64,000 nt of DNA from Desulfomicrobium sp. UBA5193. Its GTDB lineage: Bacteria > Desulfobacterota > Desulfovibrionia > Desulfovibrionales > Desulfomicrobiaceae. The notes below the pieces were generated by a model, which made no database searches, was not told the DNA's origin, and was given only the letters and a program-made list of their open reading frames with translations. How positions within the stretch are numbered: position 1 is the stretch's first letter; each line of letters opens with the position of its first letter. The DNA is taken from positions 300,504-364,503 of the forward strand of contig DHWB01000003.1 in NCBI GenBank assembly GCA_002412965.1. Reading direction: 5' to 3'. Positions 17,415-24,908 of this stretch are shown in pieces. Position numbers and translations under genes: made by a program.

Positions 17415-17429
17415 GCAAGGCGCGTGCCG
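17415..17429 (-). promoter_or_regulatory. Sigma-54 promoter for the alpha/beta hydrolase (and possibly sodB)
   Basis: On the minus strand CGGCACGCGCCTTGC matches the -24/-12 consensus TGGCACG-N4-TTGC except for the first base. Its core is identical to the promoter of the divergent CstB-like gene. It lies ~125 bases upstream of the hydrolase start. Confidence 0.7.
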
Positions 17430-17524
17430 AATGGGAACAGTGAGCACTTCTGAGTGCAACAGACCGACTCCATGATGAAAATGCGTGGGAGAAAGCGACG
17501 GAGAGGAGGAACAACCGTCAACGG

Positions 17525-17564
17525 AATCCTCGATATCTGACTGTTACGCGGAATATCGCGGATT
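17525..17564. promoter_or_regulatory. Upstream palindrome, left arm (candidate activator site)
   Basis: AATCCTCGATAT and ATATCGCGGATT form an imperfect 12-bp inverted repeat separated by 16 bases. The same palindrome is present at 17726-17765. Its position, ~95 bases upstream of the left sigma-54 promoter, fits an enhancer-binding-protein site. Confidence 0.6.
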
Positions 17565-17725
17565 ATTCCAAGGTATGAGCGCATGGCGTATTGAGGATCT
17601 GGAGAGGGACTCCAAACTCACTGATGTGATACAGTTGGCATATGATCCACCAGAAAGTGACGCCCATTTTCAGAGAAGAGCTTCGAATCGCAAAGATGGC
17701 CATGAGCCTTAGTCACCCTTTGGAT

Positions 17726-17765
17726 AATCCTCGATATTCCCGGTAATCGTTAGATATCGCGGATT
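17726..17765. promoter_or_regulatory. Upstream palindrome, right arm (candidate activator site)
   Basis: AATCCTCGATAT and ATATCGCGGATT recur here with the same 16-base spacing, ~95 bases upstream of the right -24 element. Confidence 0.6.
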
Positions 17766-17820
17766 CCGTTGGCGGCTATTCCTTCTCGCCGTCGCTTTCT
17801 CCGGCGCATTTTCATCATAA

Positions 17821-17833
17821 AATCAGCAAGTTG
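17821..17833 (+). promoter_or_regulatory. IHF-consensus site
   Basis: AATCAGCAAGTTG fits the IHF consensus WATCARNNNNTTR at every position and lies between the palindrome and the sigma-54 promoter, where IHF bending would help an activator reach polymerase. The equivalent left-arm site deviates at two positions. Confidence 0.6.
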
Positions 17834-17860
17834 TAGGGAGGCGTGCTCACAGTTTTTGTC

Positions 17861-17876
17861 TGGCACGCGCCTTGCC
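17861..17876 (+). promoter_or_regulatory. Sigma-54 promoter for the CstB-like/YeeE operon
   Basis: TGGCACGCGCCTTGCC matches the sigma-54 consensus TGGCACR-N4-TTGC perfectly, 62 bases before the start codon. Transcription should start about a dozen bases downstream. Confidence 0.8.
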
Positions 17877-17937
17877 TTATGAGCTTTGGATGAAGAGGGG
17901 ATCAAGATCGCAGGGAAGAGCGCGAAGAGGAATTCTC

Positions 17938-19350
17938 ATGTCACTCATTTTTGAATGCATTCAAACCGAAGGTATTGCCGAGCTTTCCTATCTGGTCGGC
18001 GATGACACCGAAGGCGTAGCCGCAGTGTTCGATCCACGTCCGGATGTTGACTGCTATTTGCAACTCGCCCGCGAGAAAAAGGTATCGATTACGCATATTT
18101 TTGAAACACACATCCATGTCGATTTCGTCAGCGGTGCGCGTGAACTTTGTGCTCGTGCCAAGTCAGCGAAGATATACCTCAGTCACGAAGGAGGCGCACG
18201 CTACGGCTTCGAACATGAGGGGATCGTGGATGGAGATGTCTTTGAACTTGGCTCCACTCTCATTGCCGCTCGGCACACACCCGGCCACTCGCCAGAGCAC
18301 ATGGCGTATCTTCTCTCGGAAAAGGATCATCCGGACGCCCCTTGGGGTGTACTCAGCGGGGACTCGCTCTTTGTCAATTCCGCCGGCCGCTCCGACCTCC
18401 TCGGCAGTAGCCAGGCAAAAGAACTGGCCGAACAACTGTTCCATACGCTGCACGATTTTTATCTGACGCTGAACGATGGCGTCATTATCTACCCGACGCA
18501 TGGCCAAGGGTCGCCCTGCGGGGAGGACATTGGCGAGCGGCTCAGCAGCACCATTGGTTATGAACGGCGCTTCAACGCGTTCCTCCAATTTAACGATGCC
18601 ACAAGTTTCGCCACGTACACGCTGACCGCCCCGGCGCCCATCCCCGCCTATTATCCGTCGATGCTGACTGTGAACACCAAGGGGCCCGTGGTGCTCGGCA
18701 ACCTGCCGCCAGTGCGCGGGCTTCCTCCCAAATTCTTTCAGGAAGCCATTGAGAACCACGACAATGTTCTTATCGATACCCGCATGATGCTGGCCTTTGG
18801 TGGAGGGCATATCAAGGGAGCGCTCAGCATCGGCGACGCACCCATGCTCTCCATTTGGGCGGGCTGGCTGCTTGATCCCGCCAAGCCAATCCTTCTGGTT
18901 GTCGAGTCGGACGAAAAGCTCAACGAAATAATCCGTTTATTTCTCCGCACCGGGTACACGAAGTTCGCCGGCTACCTCGTCGGCGGCATGACTGCATGGA
19001 ACAACGCCGGACTGCCGCTGGAATCGGTCGGACAAAAGACCGTCCACGAAATCAAAAACGCAGAAGAAGAACTGCAGGTTCTGGATGTACGCGCGCCGAA
19101 CGAGTGGAAAGAAGGCCACATCCCAAATGCCCGCCATATTTTCCTGGGCGAATTGCGCAAACAGCTCGGCAGGTTGGACAAGTGCAAGCCAACGGCCGTC
19201 TATTGCGACAGCGGCTATCGTGCGAGCATTGCGACGAGCATTTTGCAGCAGCACGGGTTCAGCGGCGTCTGCAACATTCCCGGAAGCTGGCAAGCATGGG
19301 AGAATGCGGGATACCCGGTCGAAAAAGAGATCGAGAAGGAGAAGAAATAA
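17938..19350 (+). CDS. CstB-like persulfide dioxygenase-rhodanese fusion
   Basis: The 470-residue protein begins with a metallo-beta-lactamase domain carrying the metal motif THIHVD (His58, His60, Asp62), then RHTPGHSPEHM and YPTHGQG. Two rhodanese-type domains follow. The first (about 265-350) lacks a catalytic cysteine; the second ends with YCDSGYRAS, Cys423. This MBL / pseudo-rhodanese / rhodanese order is that of CstB, which oxidises persulfides to thiosulfate. The start at 17938 has GAGG seven bases upstream. It leads an operon with two YeeE/YedE transporters, consistent with sulfane-sulfur detoxification and exchange. Confidence 0.88.
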   Translation: MSLIFECIQTEGIAELSYLVGDDTEGVAAVFDPRPDVDCYLQLAREKKVSITHIFETHIHVDFVSGARELCARAKSAKIYLSHEGGARYGFEHEGIVDGDVFELGSTLIAARHTPGHSPEHMAYLLSEKDHPDAPWGVLSGDSLFVNSAGRSDLLGSSQAKELAEQLFHTLHDFYLTLNDGVIIYPTHGQGSPCGEDIGERLSSTIGYERRFNAFLQFNDATSFATYTLTAPAPIPAYYPSMLTVNTKGPVVLGNLPPVRGLPPKFFQEAIENHDNVLIDTRMMLAFGGGHIKGALSIGDAPMLSIWAGWLLDPAKPILLVVESDEKLNEIIRLFLRTGYTKFAGYLVGGMTAWNNAGLPLESVGQKTVHEIKNAEEELQVLDVRAPNEWKEGHIPNARHIFLGELRKQLGRLDKCKPTAVYCDSGYRASIATSILQQHGFSGVCNIPGSWQAWENAGYPVEKEIEKEKK

Positions 19351-19352
19351 AC

Positions 19353-19976
19353 GTGAACACGAACCTGCATTCTCCCGGTCACTTGATTTCAAGGTGCGCC
19401 GCGTATTTCATCGGCAGCCTCCTGTTCATAGGCGCCGCAGTCGATGCGGGGGCGAGCGTGGATGCGCTTGATTATCCGGGACCGGCCTGGTCACCCTATC
19501 TCGTCGGCGCGGGCATTGGAGTGCTTTCCTGGCTGACATTGTACTTTTCCGACAAGACCATCGGAGCCTCCTCATTTTACGCGTTCCTCGCGGGTTTTCT
19601 CGGTAAACGCATTGCGCCCGGCCACACGGCCTCACTCACCTATTTCAAAGACAACCCGCCGCACGTGAGTTGGGGATTCGTCTTCGTGGTTGCAATCATC
19701 GTGGGTGGCGCGATTGCCGCCCTGACGGGCGGCGAATTCACCAACGAATGGCTGCCGCCCATTTGGGAGGCACGCTTCGGCGACAGCGTTGCATTGCGTG
19801 CGGGCGTCGCCTTTTCCGGCGGCATGCTGATGGCATTTGGGGCGCGACTGGCCGGAGGCTGTACCAGCGGCCACGGCATCAGCGGAACCCTTCAGCTCAA
19901 CCTGGCATCGTGGATTACAGTGATTTGCATTTTTGTTGGTGGTGTCGCTGTGGCCCTGCCGCTTTTCAAATTGTGA
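19353..19976 (+). CDS. YeeE/YedE-family sulfur transporter, first half
   Basis: The 207-residue membrane protein has about five helices and the signature GARLAGGCTSGHGISG, whose cysteine is conserved in the YeeE/YedE (TsuA) family. Members move thiosulfate or related sulfur compounds across the inner membrane. Translation likely starts at GTG 19353, two bases after the CstB-like stop. This gene and the next are two half-size members, resembling PmpA/PmpB pairs found next to sulfide-responsive persulfide dioxygenases. Confidence 0.85.
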   Translation: MNTNLHSPGHLISRCAAYFIGSLLFIGAAVDAGASVDALDYPGPAWSPYLVGAGIGVLSWLTLYFSDKTIGASSFYAFLAGFLGKRIAPGHTASLTYFKDNPPHVSWGFVFVVAIIVGGAIAALTGGEFTNEWLPPIWEARFGDSVALRAGVAFSGGMLMAFGARLAGGCTSGHGISGTLQLNLASWITVICIFVGGVAVALPLFKL

Positions 19977-19983
19977 GGTGCGT

Positions 19984-20577
19984 ATGATTGATCCCGGCAA
20001 AGCCGTTAAGCAATCGACGAATACGTCCGCGCCAGATGTGACCGCGGCTCCCACACTGATTGCCGGCGCGATGTTTGGTCTGGTGTTTGGCTTCCTTCTG
20101 CAGAAAGGGGGCGTTGGAAAATACAACGTGCTCATCGGCCAACTGCTTCTTCAGGATTGGACCGTTGCGAAGATCATGCTCACCGCAATTGTCGTCGGCA
20201 TGATCGGCGTGCTCACGTTGCACCACTTCGCCAAGGTGAACCTGCATATCAAGCCGACCAGGATCGGTGCAAACATCATCGGTGGGCTTGTGTTCGGCGC
20301 TGGTTTTGCGTTGACGGGCTACTGCCCCGGAACTGCTGCCGCCGCACTGGGTCAGGGAAGCTGGGACGCGCTCTTCGGCATGGCCGGACTTATCGCCGGA
20401 TCATGGATATTTGCCGAACTTTCGGGATGGACCAAACGAACCGTCGAAAAATGGGGCGATCTCGGCAAAGTGCAGCTCTCCGATCTGCTGCCAGTGCCAC
20501 GCGGCGTGTTTGTTGTCTGCTTTGCATTGGTACTCTCCGCCATCCTTGTGGTGTTACATCAATTCATCACGCGGTGA
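19984..20577 (+). CDS. YeeE/YedE-family sulfur transporter, second half
   Basis: The 197-residue protein has FGLVFGFLLQKGGVGKYNVL and GFALTGYCPGTAAAALGQG, with the conserved cysteine of the family, and about five helices. GAGGTG lies just before the ATG, which is seven bases after the preceding stop. With its neighbour it probably forms a heteromeric thiosulfate or sulfane-sulfur carrier serving the CstB-like enzyme. Confidence 0.85.
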   Translation: MIDPGKAVKQSTNTSAPDVTAAPTLIAGAMFGLVFGFLLQKGGVGKYNVLIGQLLLQDWTVAKIMLTAIVVGMIGVLTLHHFAKVNLHIKPTRIGANIIGGLVFGAGFALTGYCPGTAAAALGQGSWDALFGMAGLIAGSWIFAELSGWTKRTVEKWGDLGKVQLSDLLPVPRGVFVVCFALVLSAILVVLHQFITR

Positions 20578-20619
20578 AGGCAAAAAACGCACAGTAAATT
20601 ACCCATAAGGAGGTGTGCT

Positions 20620-20667
20620 ATGACGGCTGAAAAATATGACGGGTACTCCCATCTACGTTGCCCTTAA
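20620..20667 (+). other. 15-codon open frame with a strong ribosome binding site
   Basis: TAAGGAGGTG precedes ATG 20620, which opens a frame MTAEKYDGYSHLRCP followed by a stop. The perfect RBS suggests either a leader peptide or the truncated start of a lost gene. The rest of the 20578-20795 gap holds nothing I recognise apart from the approach to the next start. Confidence 0.3.
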
Positions 20668-20795
20668 TATGTCTAAAGTTGTGAGCAATGAAGAAAGTTT
20701 TGATCTGATGCACAAAGTGGGGCCGCGGGTATGCATTACCACTGCGGACATTCTGGTTATATCCAACCTCGTTAGGCAAACAAAAAGAGAGCATT

Positions 20796-22565
20796 ATGTA
20801 TTACAGCAATGGCAACTACGAAGCCTTCTCCCGCCCGCGCAAACCCAAGGGCGTGGAGAACAAGACGGCCTGGTTTGTCGGCTCGGGCCTCGCTGCACTG
20901 GCGGGCGCGGCCTTCCTGATCCGCGACGGTCACATGTCGGGCAACAAAATCACCATCCTGGAGCAGCAACAGTTGCCCGGTGGCGCGCTGGACGGCATCA
21001 AGGAGCCGAACAAGGGCTTCGTGATACGCGGCGGGCGCGAGATGGAAGAGCACTTCGAGTGCCTGTGGGATCTGTACCGCTCGATCCCGTCGCTGGAGAT
21101 CGAGGGCGCCAGCGTGCTCGACGAGTTCTATTGGCTCGACAAGGACGATCCGAACTCCTCTTTGCAGCGCGCCACGGTGAATCGAGGCGAGGACGCGCAC
21201 ACTGACGGCCTGTTCACCCTCAGCGAGCAGGCGCAGAAGGAGATCGTCAAGCTCTTCCTGGCCACCCGCGAGGAGATGGAGAACACGCGCATCAACGAGG
21301 TATTCGGGGAGGAGTTCCTGGACAGCAATTTCTGGCTATACTGGCGCACGATGTTTGCTTTCGAGGAGTGGCATTCGGCGCTGGAGATGAAGCGGTACCT
21401 GCACCGTTTCATCCACCAGATCAAAGGTATGCCGGATTTCTCCACGCTGAAGTTCACCAGGTACAACCAGTACGAATCGCTGGTGTTGCCGCTGGTGAAG
21501 TGGCTGCAGGAACATGGCGTGGTGTTCGAGTACGGTACCGAGGTCACCGATATCGATTTCGACATTGCACCCGGACGCCAGCAGGCGACCCGCATCCACT
21601 GGCGCAGGGACGGTGTCGAAGGCGGCGTTGATCTCGGCCCCGAAGACCTGGTGTTCATGACCATCGGTTCGCTTGTCGAAAACTCCGACAACGGCGACCA
21701 CCATACGCCGGCCAAGCTCAATGAGGGGCCTGCGCCGGCATGGGATCTGTGGCGTCGCATCGCCGCCAAGGATCCGGCGTTCGGGCGCCCGGACGTGTTC
21801 GGCGCGCACATCTCCGAGACCAAATGGGAGTCGGCCACCGTCACTACGCTCGATGAGCGCATCCCGAAGTACATCCAGAAGATCGCCAAGCGCGATCCGT
21901 TCAGCGGCAAGGTGGTGACAGGCGGCATCGTGACCGCGAAGGACTCATCCTGGCTGCTCAGTTGGACGGTGAACCGGCAGCCACACTTCAAAGAGCAGCC
22001 CAAGGACCAGATCGTGGTTTGGGTCTACGCGCTGTTCGTCGAGCAACCCGGCGATTACGTGAAGAAGCCGATGCAGGACTGCAGCGGCGAGGAGATCACC
22101 CAGGAATGGCTCTACCACATGGGCGTGCCGGTCGAGGACATCCCCGAACTGGCGGCAACCAGTGCGATAACCGTGCCGGTAATGATGCCGTACGTGACCG
22201 CCTTCTTCATGCCGCGCCAGGCCGGTGATCGCCCGGACGTGGTGCCCGAGGGCGCTGTCAACTTCGCCTTCATTGGGCAGTTTGCGGAATCCAGGGAGCG
22301 CGACTGCATCTTCACCACCGAGTATTCCGTACGAACGCCGATGGAGGCTGTTTACACACTGCTCGACGTCGAGCGCGGCGTGCCGGAGGTATTCAACTCC
22401 ACCTACGACATTCGTACGCTCCTGTCCGCGACCGGCCGTCTGCGCGACGGCAAGGAGATCGACATCCCGGGTCCTGCGTTCCTGCGCAATCTGCTGATGA
22501 AGAAGCTCGACAAAACCCAGATCGGCGTACTGTTGCGCGAGTTCGGTATTGTTGGGGACGATTAA
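20796..22565 (+). CDS. Oleate hydratase (FAD-dependent fatty-acid double-bond hydratase)
   Basis: The 589-residue protein matches the oleate hydratase (myosin-cross-reactive antigen) family. It has the FAD-binding start VGSGLAALAGAAFLIRDG, EQQQLPGGALDG, the GGREMEEHFECLWDLYRSIPS segment, FAFEEWHSALEMKRYLHRF, and a C-terminal FIGQFAESRERDCIFTTEYSVRTPMEA. Family enzymes add water to cis-9 double bonds of free unsaturated fatty acids at the membrane surface and relieve fatty-acid stress. AGAGAG precedes the ATG. A second, quite different family member follows. Confidence 0.93.
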   Translation: MYYSNGNYEAFSRPRKPKGVENKTAWFVGSGLAALAGAAFLIRDGHMSGNKITILEQQQLPGGALDGIKEPNKGFVIRGGREMEEHFECLWDLYRSIPSLEIEGASVLDEFYWLDKDDPNSSLQRATVNRGEDAHTDGLFTLSEQAQKEIVKLFLATREEMENTRINEVFGEEFLDSNFWLYWRTMFAFEEWHSALEMKRYLHRFIHQIKGMPDFSTLKFTRYNQYESLVLPLVKWLQEHGVVFEYGTEVTDIDFDIAPGRQQATRIHWRRDGVEGGVDLGPEDLVFMTIGSLVENSDNGDHHTPAKLNEGPAPAWDLWRRIAAKDPAFGRPDVFGAHISETKWESATVTTLDERIPKYIQKIAKRDPFSGKVVTGGIVTAKDSSWLLSWTVNRQPHFKEQPKDQIVVWVYALFVEQPGDYVKKPMQDCSGEEITQEWLYHMGVPVEDIPELAATSAITVPVMMPYVTAFFMPRQAGDRPDVVPEGAVNFAFIGQFAESRERDCIFTTEYSVRTPMEAVYTLLDVERGVPEVFNSTYDIRTLLSATGRLRDGKEIDIPGPAFLRNLLMKKLDKTQIGVLLREFGIVGDD

Positions 22566-22609
22566 GATTTTCTCCGAGAAGTTTCCTGAAACGAGAGAGG
22601 TACAATAAA

Positions 22610-24247
22610 ATGGAAAAGGGAGAAGATTCTTCCGTCAAGGTTTATCTTAATGGTCTTGGCTTGGGCTCTATTGCTGCTGCGATGTATCTGATCCAGAAGG
22701 CGGACTTTAATCCATCCAATATCCATATTTTTGAGCAAAAGGGCGACAAGGATCTTGTTGGAGGAAGCTGTGATGCCTCAGAGATGATAGTGAACGACCA
22801 GCCGGCGTATTTCATGCAAGGCAGTCGCATGTTTGAAGACAAGGTATATCCCTGTACCAAAGAGCTGTTGTCCATTATTCCGTACAATGATAATGAATCG
22901 TGCCTCCAAGACCATCAGAAGAACCGTGAAGAATGCAGAATCGACACTGTCGTTCGCCTTCTGCATGAGAATGGCAAGAAGGACACCGGATATCAACTTG
23001 GTCTCAACACTGCTGAAAGATTGAAGATGGCAAAACTTCTCGCCACACCCGAGTTTCTGATTCCAGACGGTGCGAAGATTACCGATATCTTTGGGGAAGC
23101 TTTCTTCACCAGCAATTACTGGTACATGTGGCGGTCACTCTTTGCCTTCCAGCCGTGGCATTCCGCGGTGGAAATGAAGCGCTACATGCACCTCTTCTTT
23201 CACGAGATGCCGAACATGAACACGATGGTGTCTCTGGAGCGTACCCGCTATACCAACTTCCACTCGTTCATCCTGCCCGCCCTGCGCTTCATGCAGAAGA
23301 AGGGCGTGAACTTCCACTACAACTGCAGGATCTCAGACGTAGACTTCGAGATCGACTCCGGCGGCAAGGAGAGGTGGATTGAGCGCATCCACCTCGAAAC
23401 CGAGAGCGGCGAGCCCAAGCCCTCCATCCAGGTGCGCGACACCGACCTGGTCTTCCTGACCATCGGCTCCATAATCAGCAACTCCACGTTCGGCGCTCAC
23501 GACCGCCCGGTGGACAAGCCCGTGGTCGGCAGCCAGAACCTTGGCGGAGCGTGGACGCTGTGGAAGAAGATCGCCGCCAAGCAGCCCGACTTCGGCCGCC
23601 CCGACCAGTTCCTGCGCGATATCTCGCAGTCCAAGATGATGACTTTCACCGTCACCTTCCGCGGAGGATTGTTCCAGCGCAAGTTCGAGTGGTTCGTGGA
23701 GCGCCAGATGGGTCGCCAGAGCCCGCTGCCCATCACAGCCTCCCCGTGGATCATGCACCTCCACACGTATCGCCAGCCCTTGTTCCCCGACCAGCCCCGC
23801 GATACGTGCGTCATCTGGGTGACGGCGCTGCGGGACAACAACATCGGCACGTTCGTGCAGAAGACCATGCCCGAGTGCACAGGTCGCGAGATCCTGGAGG
23901 AGCTGTTGGGCCACCTGCAGTTCGACCAGGACGAGGTGGAGAAGAAAGAGATCCTCGACACCTCCACCTGCATTCCCTGCATGCTGCCCTACAGCACCAG
24001 CCAGTTTCTCAGCAGAGCCAAGGGCGAGCGGCCTGCGGTTGTGCCGCCGGGCTCAAAAAACTTCGCGTTCCTCGGGCAGTTTGTAGAGATTCCCAAGGGG
24101 ATCGTGTTCACCACGGAGTACAGCGTGCTGGGCGCGATCCATGCGGTCAAGAAGTTCGTCAAGCCGTCGCTGGTGGTGCCGCCAATGTACTTCGGGCAGT
24201 ACCACCCGCTCACGTGCATTTCAGTTGCGCGTGCTTTGGTCCGCTAG
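22610..24247 (+). CDS. Second, divergent oleate hydratase-family protein
   Basis: The 545-residue protein has the family architecture: GLGLGSIAAAMYLIQ dinucleotide fold, FEQKGDKDLVGGSCDAS, FAFQPWHSAVEMKRYMHLFFHEM, FLTIGSI, and FAFLGQFVEIPKGIVFTTEYS near the C-terminus. It differs from the neighbour at most positions. The segment equivalent to GGRE reads MQGSRMFED, and the C-terminus is shorter. It is preceded by GAGAGG, 44 bases after the first copy. It may hydrate a different chain or double-bond position. Codon choice shifts from AT-rich in the first ~500 bases to GC-rich after. Confidence 0.85.
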   Translation: MEKGEDSSVKVYLNGLGLGSIAAAMYLIQKADFNPSNIHIFEQKGDKDLVGGSCDASEMIVNDQPAYFMQGSRMFEDKVYPCTKELLSIIPYNDNESCLQDHQKNREECRIDTVVRLLHENGKKDTGYQLGLNTAERLKMAKLLATPEFLIPDGAKITDIFGEAFFTSNYWYMWRSLFAFQPWHSAVEMKRYMHLFFHEMPNMNTMVSLERTRYTNFHSFILPALRFMQKKGVNFHYNCRISDVDFEIDSGGKERWIERIHLETESGEPKPSIQVRDTDLVFLTIGSIISNSTFGAHDRPVDKPVVGSQNLGGAWTLWKKIAAKQPDFGRPDQFLRDISQSKMMTFTVTFRGGLFQRKFEWFVERQMGRQSPLPITASPWIMHLHTYRQPLFPDQPRDTCVIWVTALRDNNIGTFVQKTMPECTGREILEELLGHLQFDQDEVEKKEILDTSTCIPCMLPYSTSQFLSRAKGERPAVVPPGSKNFAFLGQFVEIPKGIVFTTEYSVLGAIHAVKKFVKPSLVVPPMYFGQYHPLTCISVARALVR

Positions 24248-24276
24248 GTGAATCCTGGCTGGAGGTCATTTTTGCC

Positions 24277-24660
24277 ATGATGAAAAACGGAAACTCCCTC
24301 ACCGTCATTCAACTCAACGACAGCCATGCCTGTTTTGATCTGCACCAGGAGATGTTCTGGCAGGGAAGTCAGGCAGTCTATCGTCCTGCGGGAGGATTTG
24401 CCCGCATTGCCGCAATCGTAAAGCAGATTCGGGCCGCGAACCAGGAGCGTGTACTTTTTTGCGACTGCGGCGAGACTCTCCACGGCACGTATCCCGTGCT
24501 GAAGATTGTCACCGAGCAGGCGTCGCTGGCAAGTGCGGTCGCAATCACCAACATCACACGGAGCGAAGTATGGAGGCGTCAAGAAAATATCTTGCCAAGC
24601 ATCGCCCGCTACGTGCAGAATTTTGGGGCACGTTCGACGTGGTATAGGGTATTCGCGTGA
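24277..24660 (+). pseudogene. Truncated 5'-nucleotidase/metallophosphoesterase
   Basis: From the ATG at 24277, with GGAGGT upstream, the first ~75 residues match the start of bifunctional 5'-nucleotidases: LTVIQLNDSHACFDLH, RPAGGFARIAAIVKQIR and VLFCDCGETLHGTYP. After about base 24510 the similarity ends and an unrelated ~45-residue tail runs to a stop. The rest of the ~500-residue enzyme is gone. In addition, the usual GDT metal motif reads GET. Confidence 0.7.
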
Positions 24661-24713
24661 TTCGACTGTCCGGAATCCGGGGTGGTTGGGGGGGGGCCGC
24701 AAATCTCCCTTGC

Positions 24714-24850
24714 ATCAAGATCGTCCGCGACCTGCCTGACGACCAGAAGGTCTGCGCCTGCGGGGGGCACTGCCTGAAGCCAAGCGAAGTGGCACCCGCG
24801 TATGTTTCCTTGCGTAGGACGATACATCCAACATTACCTGGGAGTGGTCA
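24714..24850 (+). pseudogene. Possible IS66 transposase zinc-finger fragment
   Basis: The frame at 24714 encodes KIVRDLPDDQKVCACGGHCLK, similar to the zinc-finger region of IS66 transposases (DLP...C.CG). Neighbouring frames give short transposase-like pieces. It lies exactly between the truncated nucleotidase and the PLD gene, where an insertion/deletion event is needed. Confidence 0.4.
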
Positions 24851-24908
24851 CCGCCCGCTGCGCGCAGAACTCCGGAGAACGTTTGCCGCGGCAAAGAAGG
24901 AGTCCGAA

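Larger units (their letters stand above)
17373..17573 (-). promoter_or_regulatory. Left arm of ~200-bp inverted-repeat divergent regulatory region
   Basis: Read on the minus strand, this arm aligns almost gaplessly with 17717-17916 on the plus strand, at roughly 78% identity counted by eye. Shared exact blocks include CCGTCGCTTTCTCC, CGCATTTTCATCAT, GTGCTCAC, GGCACGCGCCTTGC and ATCAAGATCGCAGGGA. It contains a palindrome (17525-17564) and a sigma-54-type promoter (17415-17429) directed at the hydrolase gene. The 75-codon open frame at 17485-17712 overlaps the repeat and is not supported as a gene. Confidence 0.85.
17717..17916 (+). promoter_or_regulatory. Right arm of ~200-bp inverted-repeat divergent regulatory region
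   Basis: This is the mirror copy of 17373-17573 and ends 21 bases before the CstB-like start codon. From left to right it holds a palindrome, a conserved spacer with CGCATTTTCATCAT, a consensus IHF site, GTGCTCAC, a consensus sigma-54 promoter and the shared leader ATCAAGATCGCAGGGA. The 143 bases between the two arms contain nothing I recognise. Confidence 0.85.

Noticed and set aside
17485..17712. 75-codon frame in the hydrolase/CstB-like gap
   Set aside because: It runs across the left arm of the inverted-repeat regulatory region and the spacer, so its sequence is explained by regulatory DNA.
20636..21205. 189-codon frame overlapping the oleate hydratase start
   Set aside because: Out of frame with the real gene and its Arg/Gly-rich second half is a +1 shadow.
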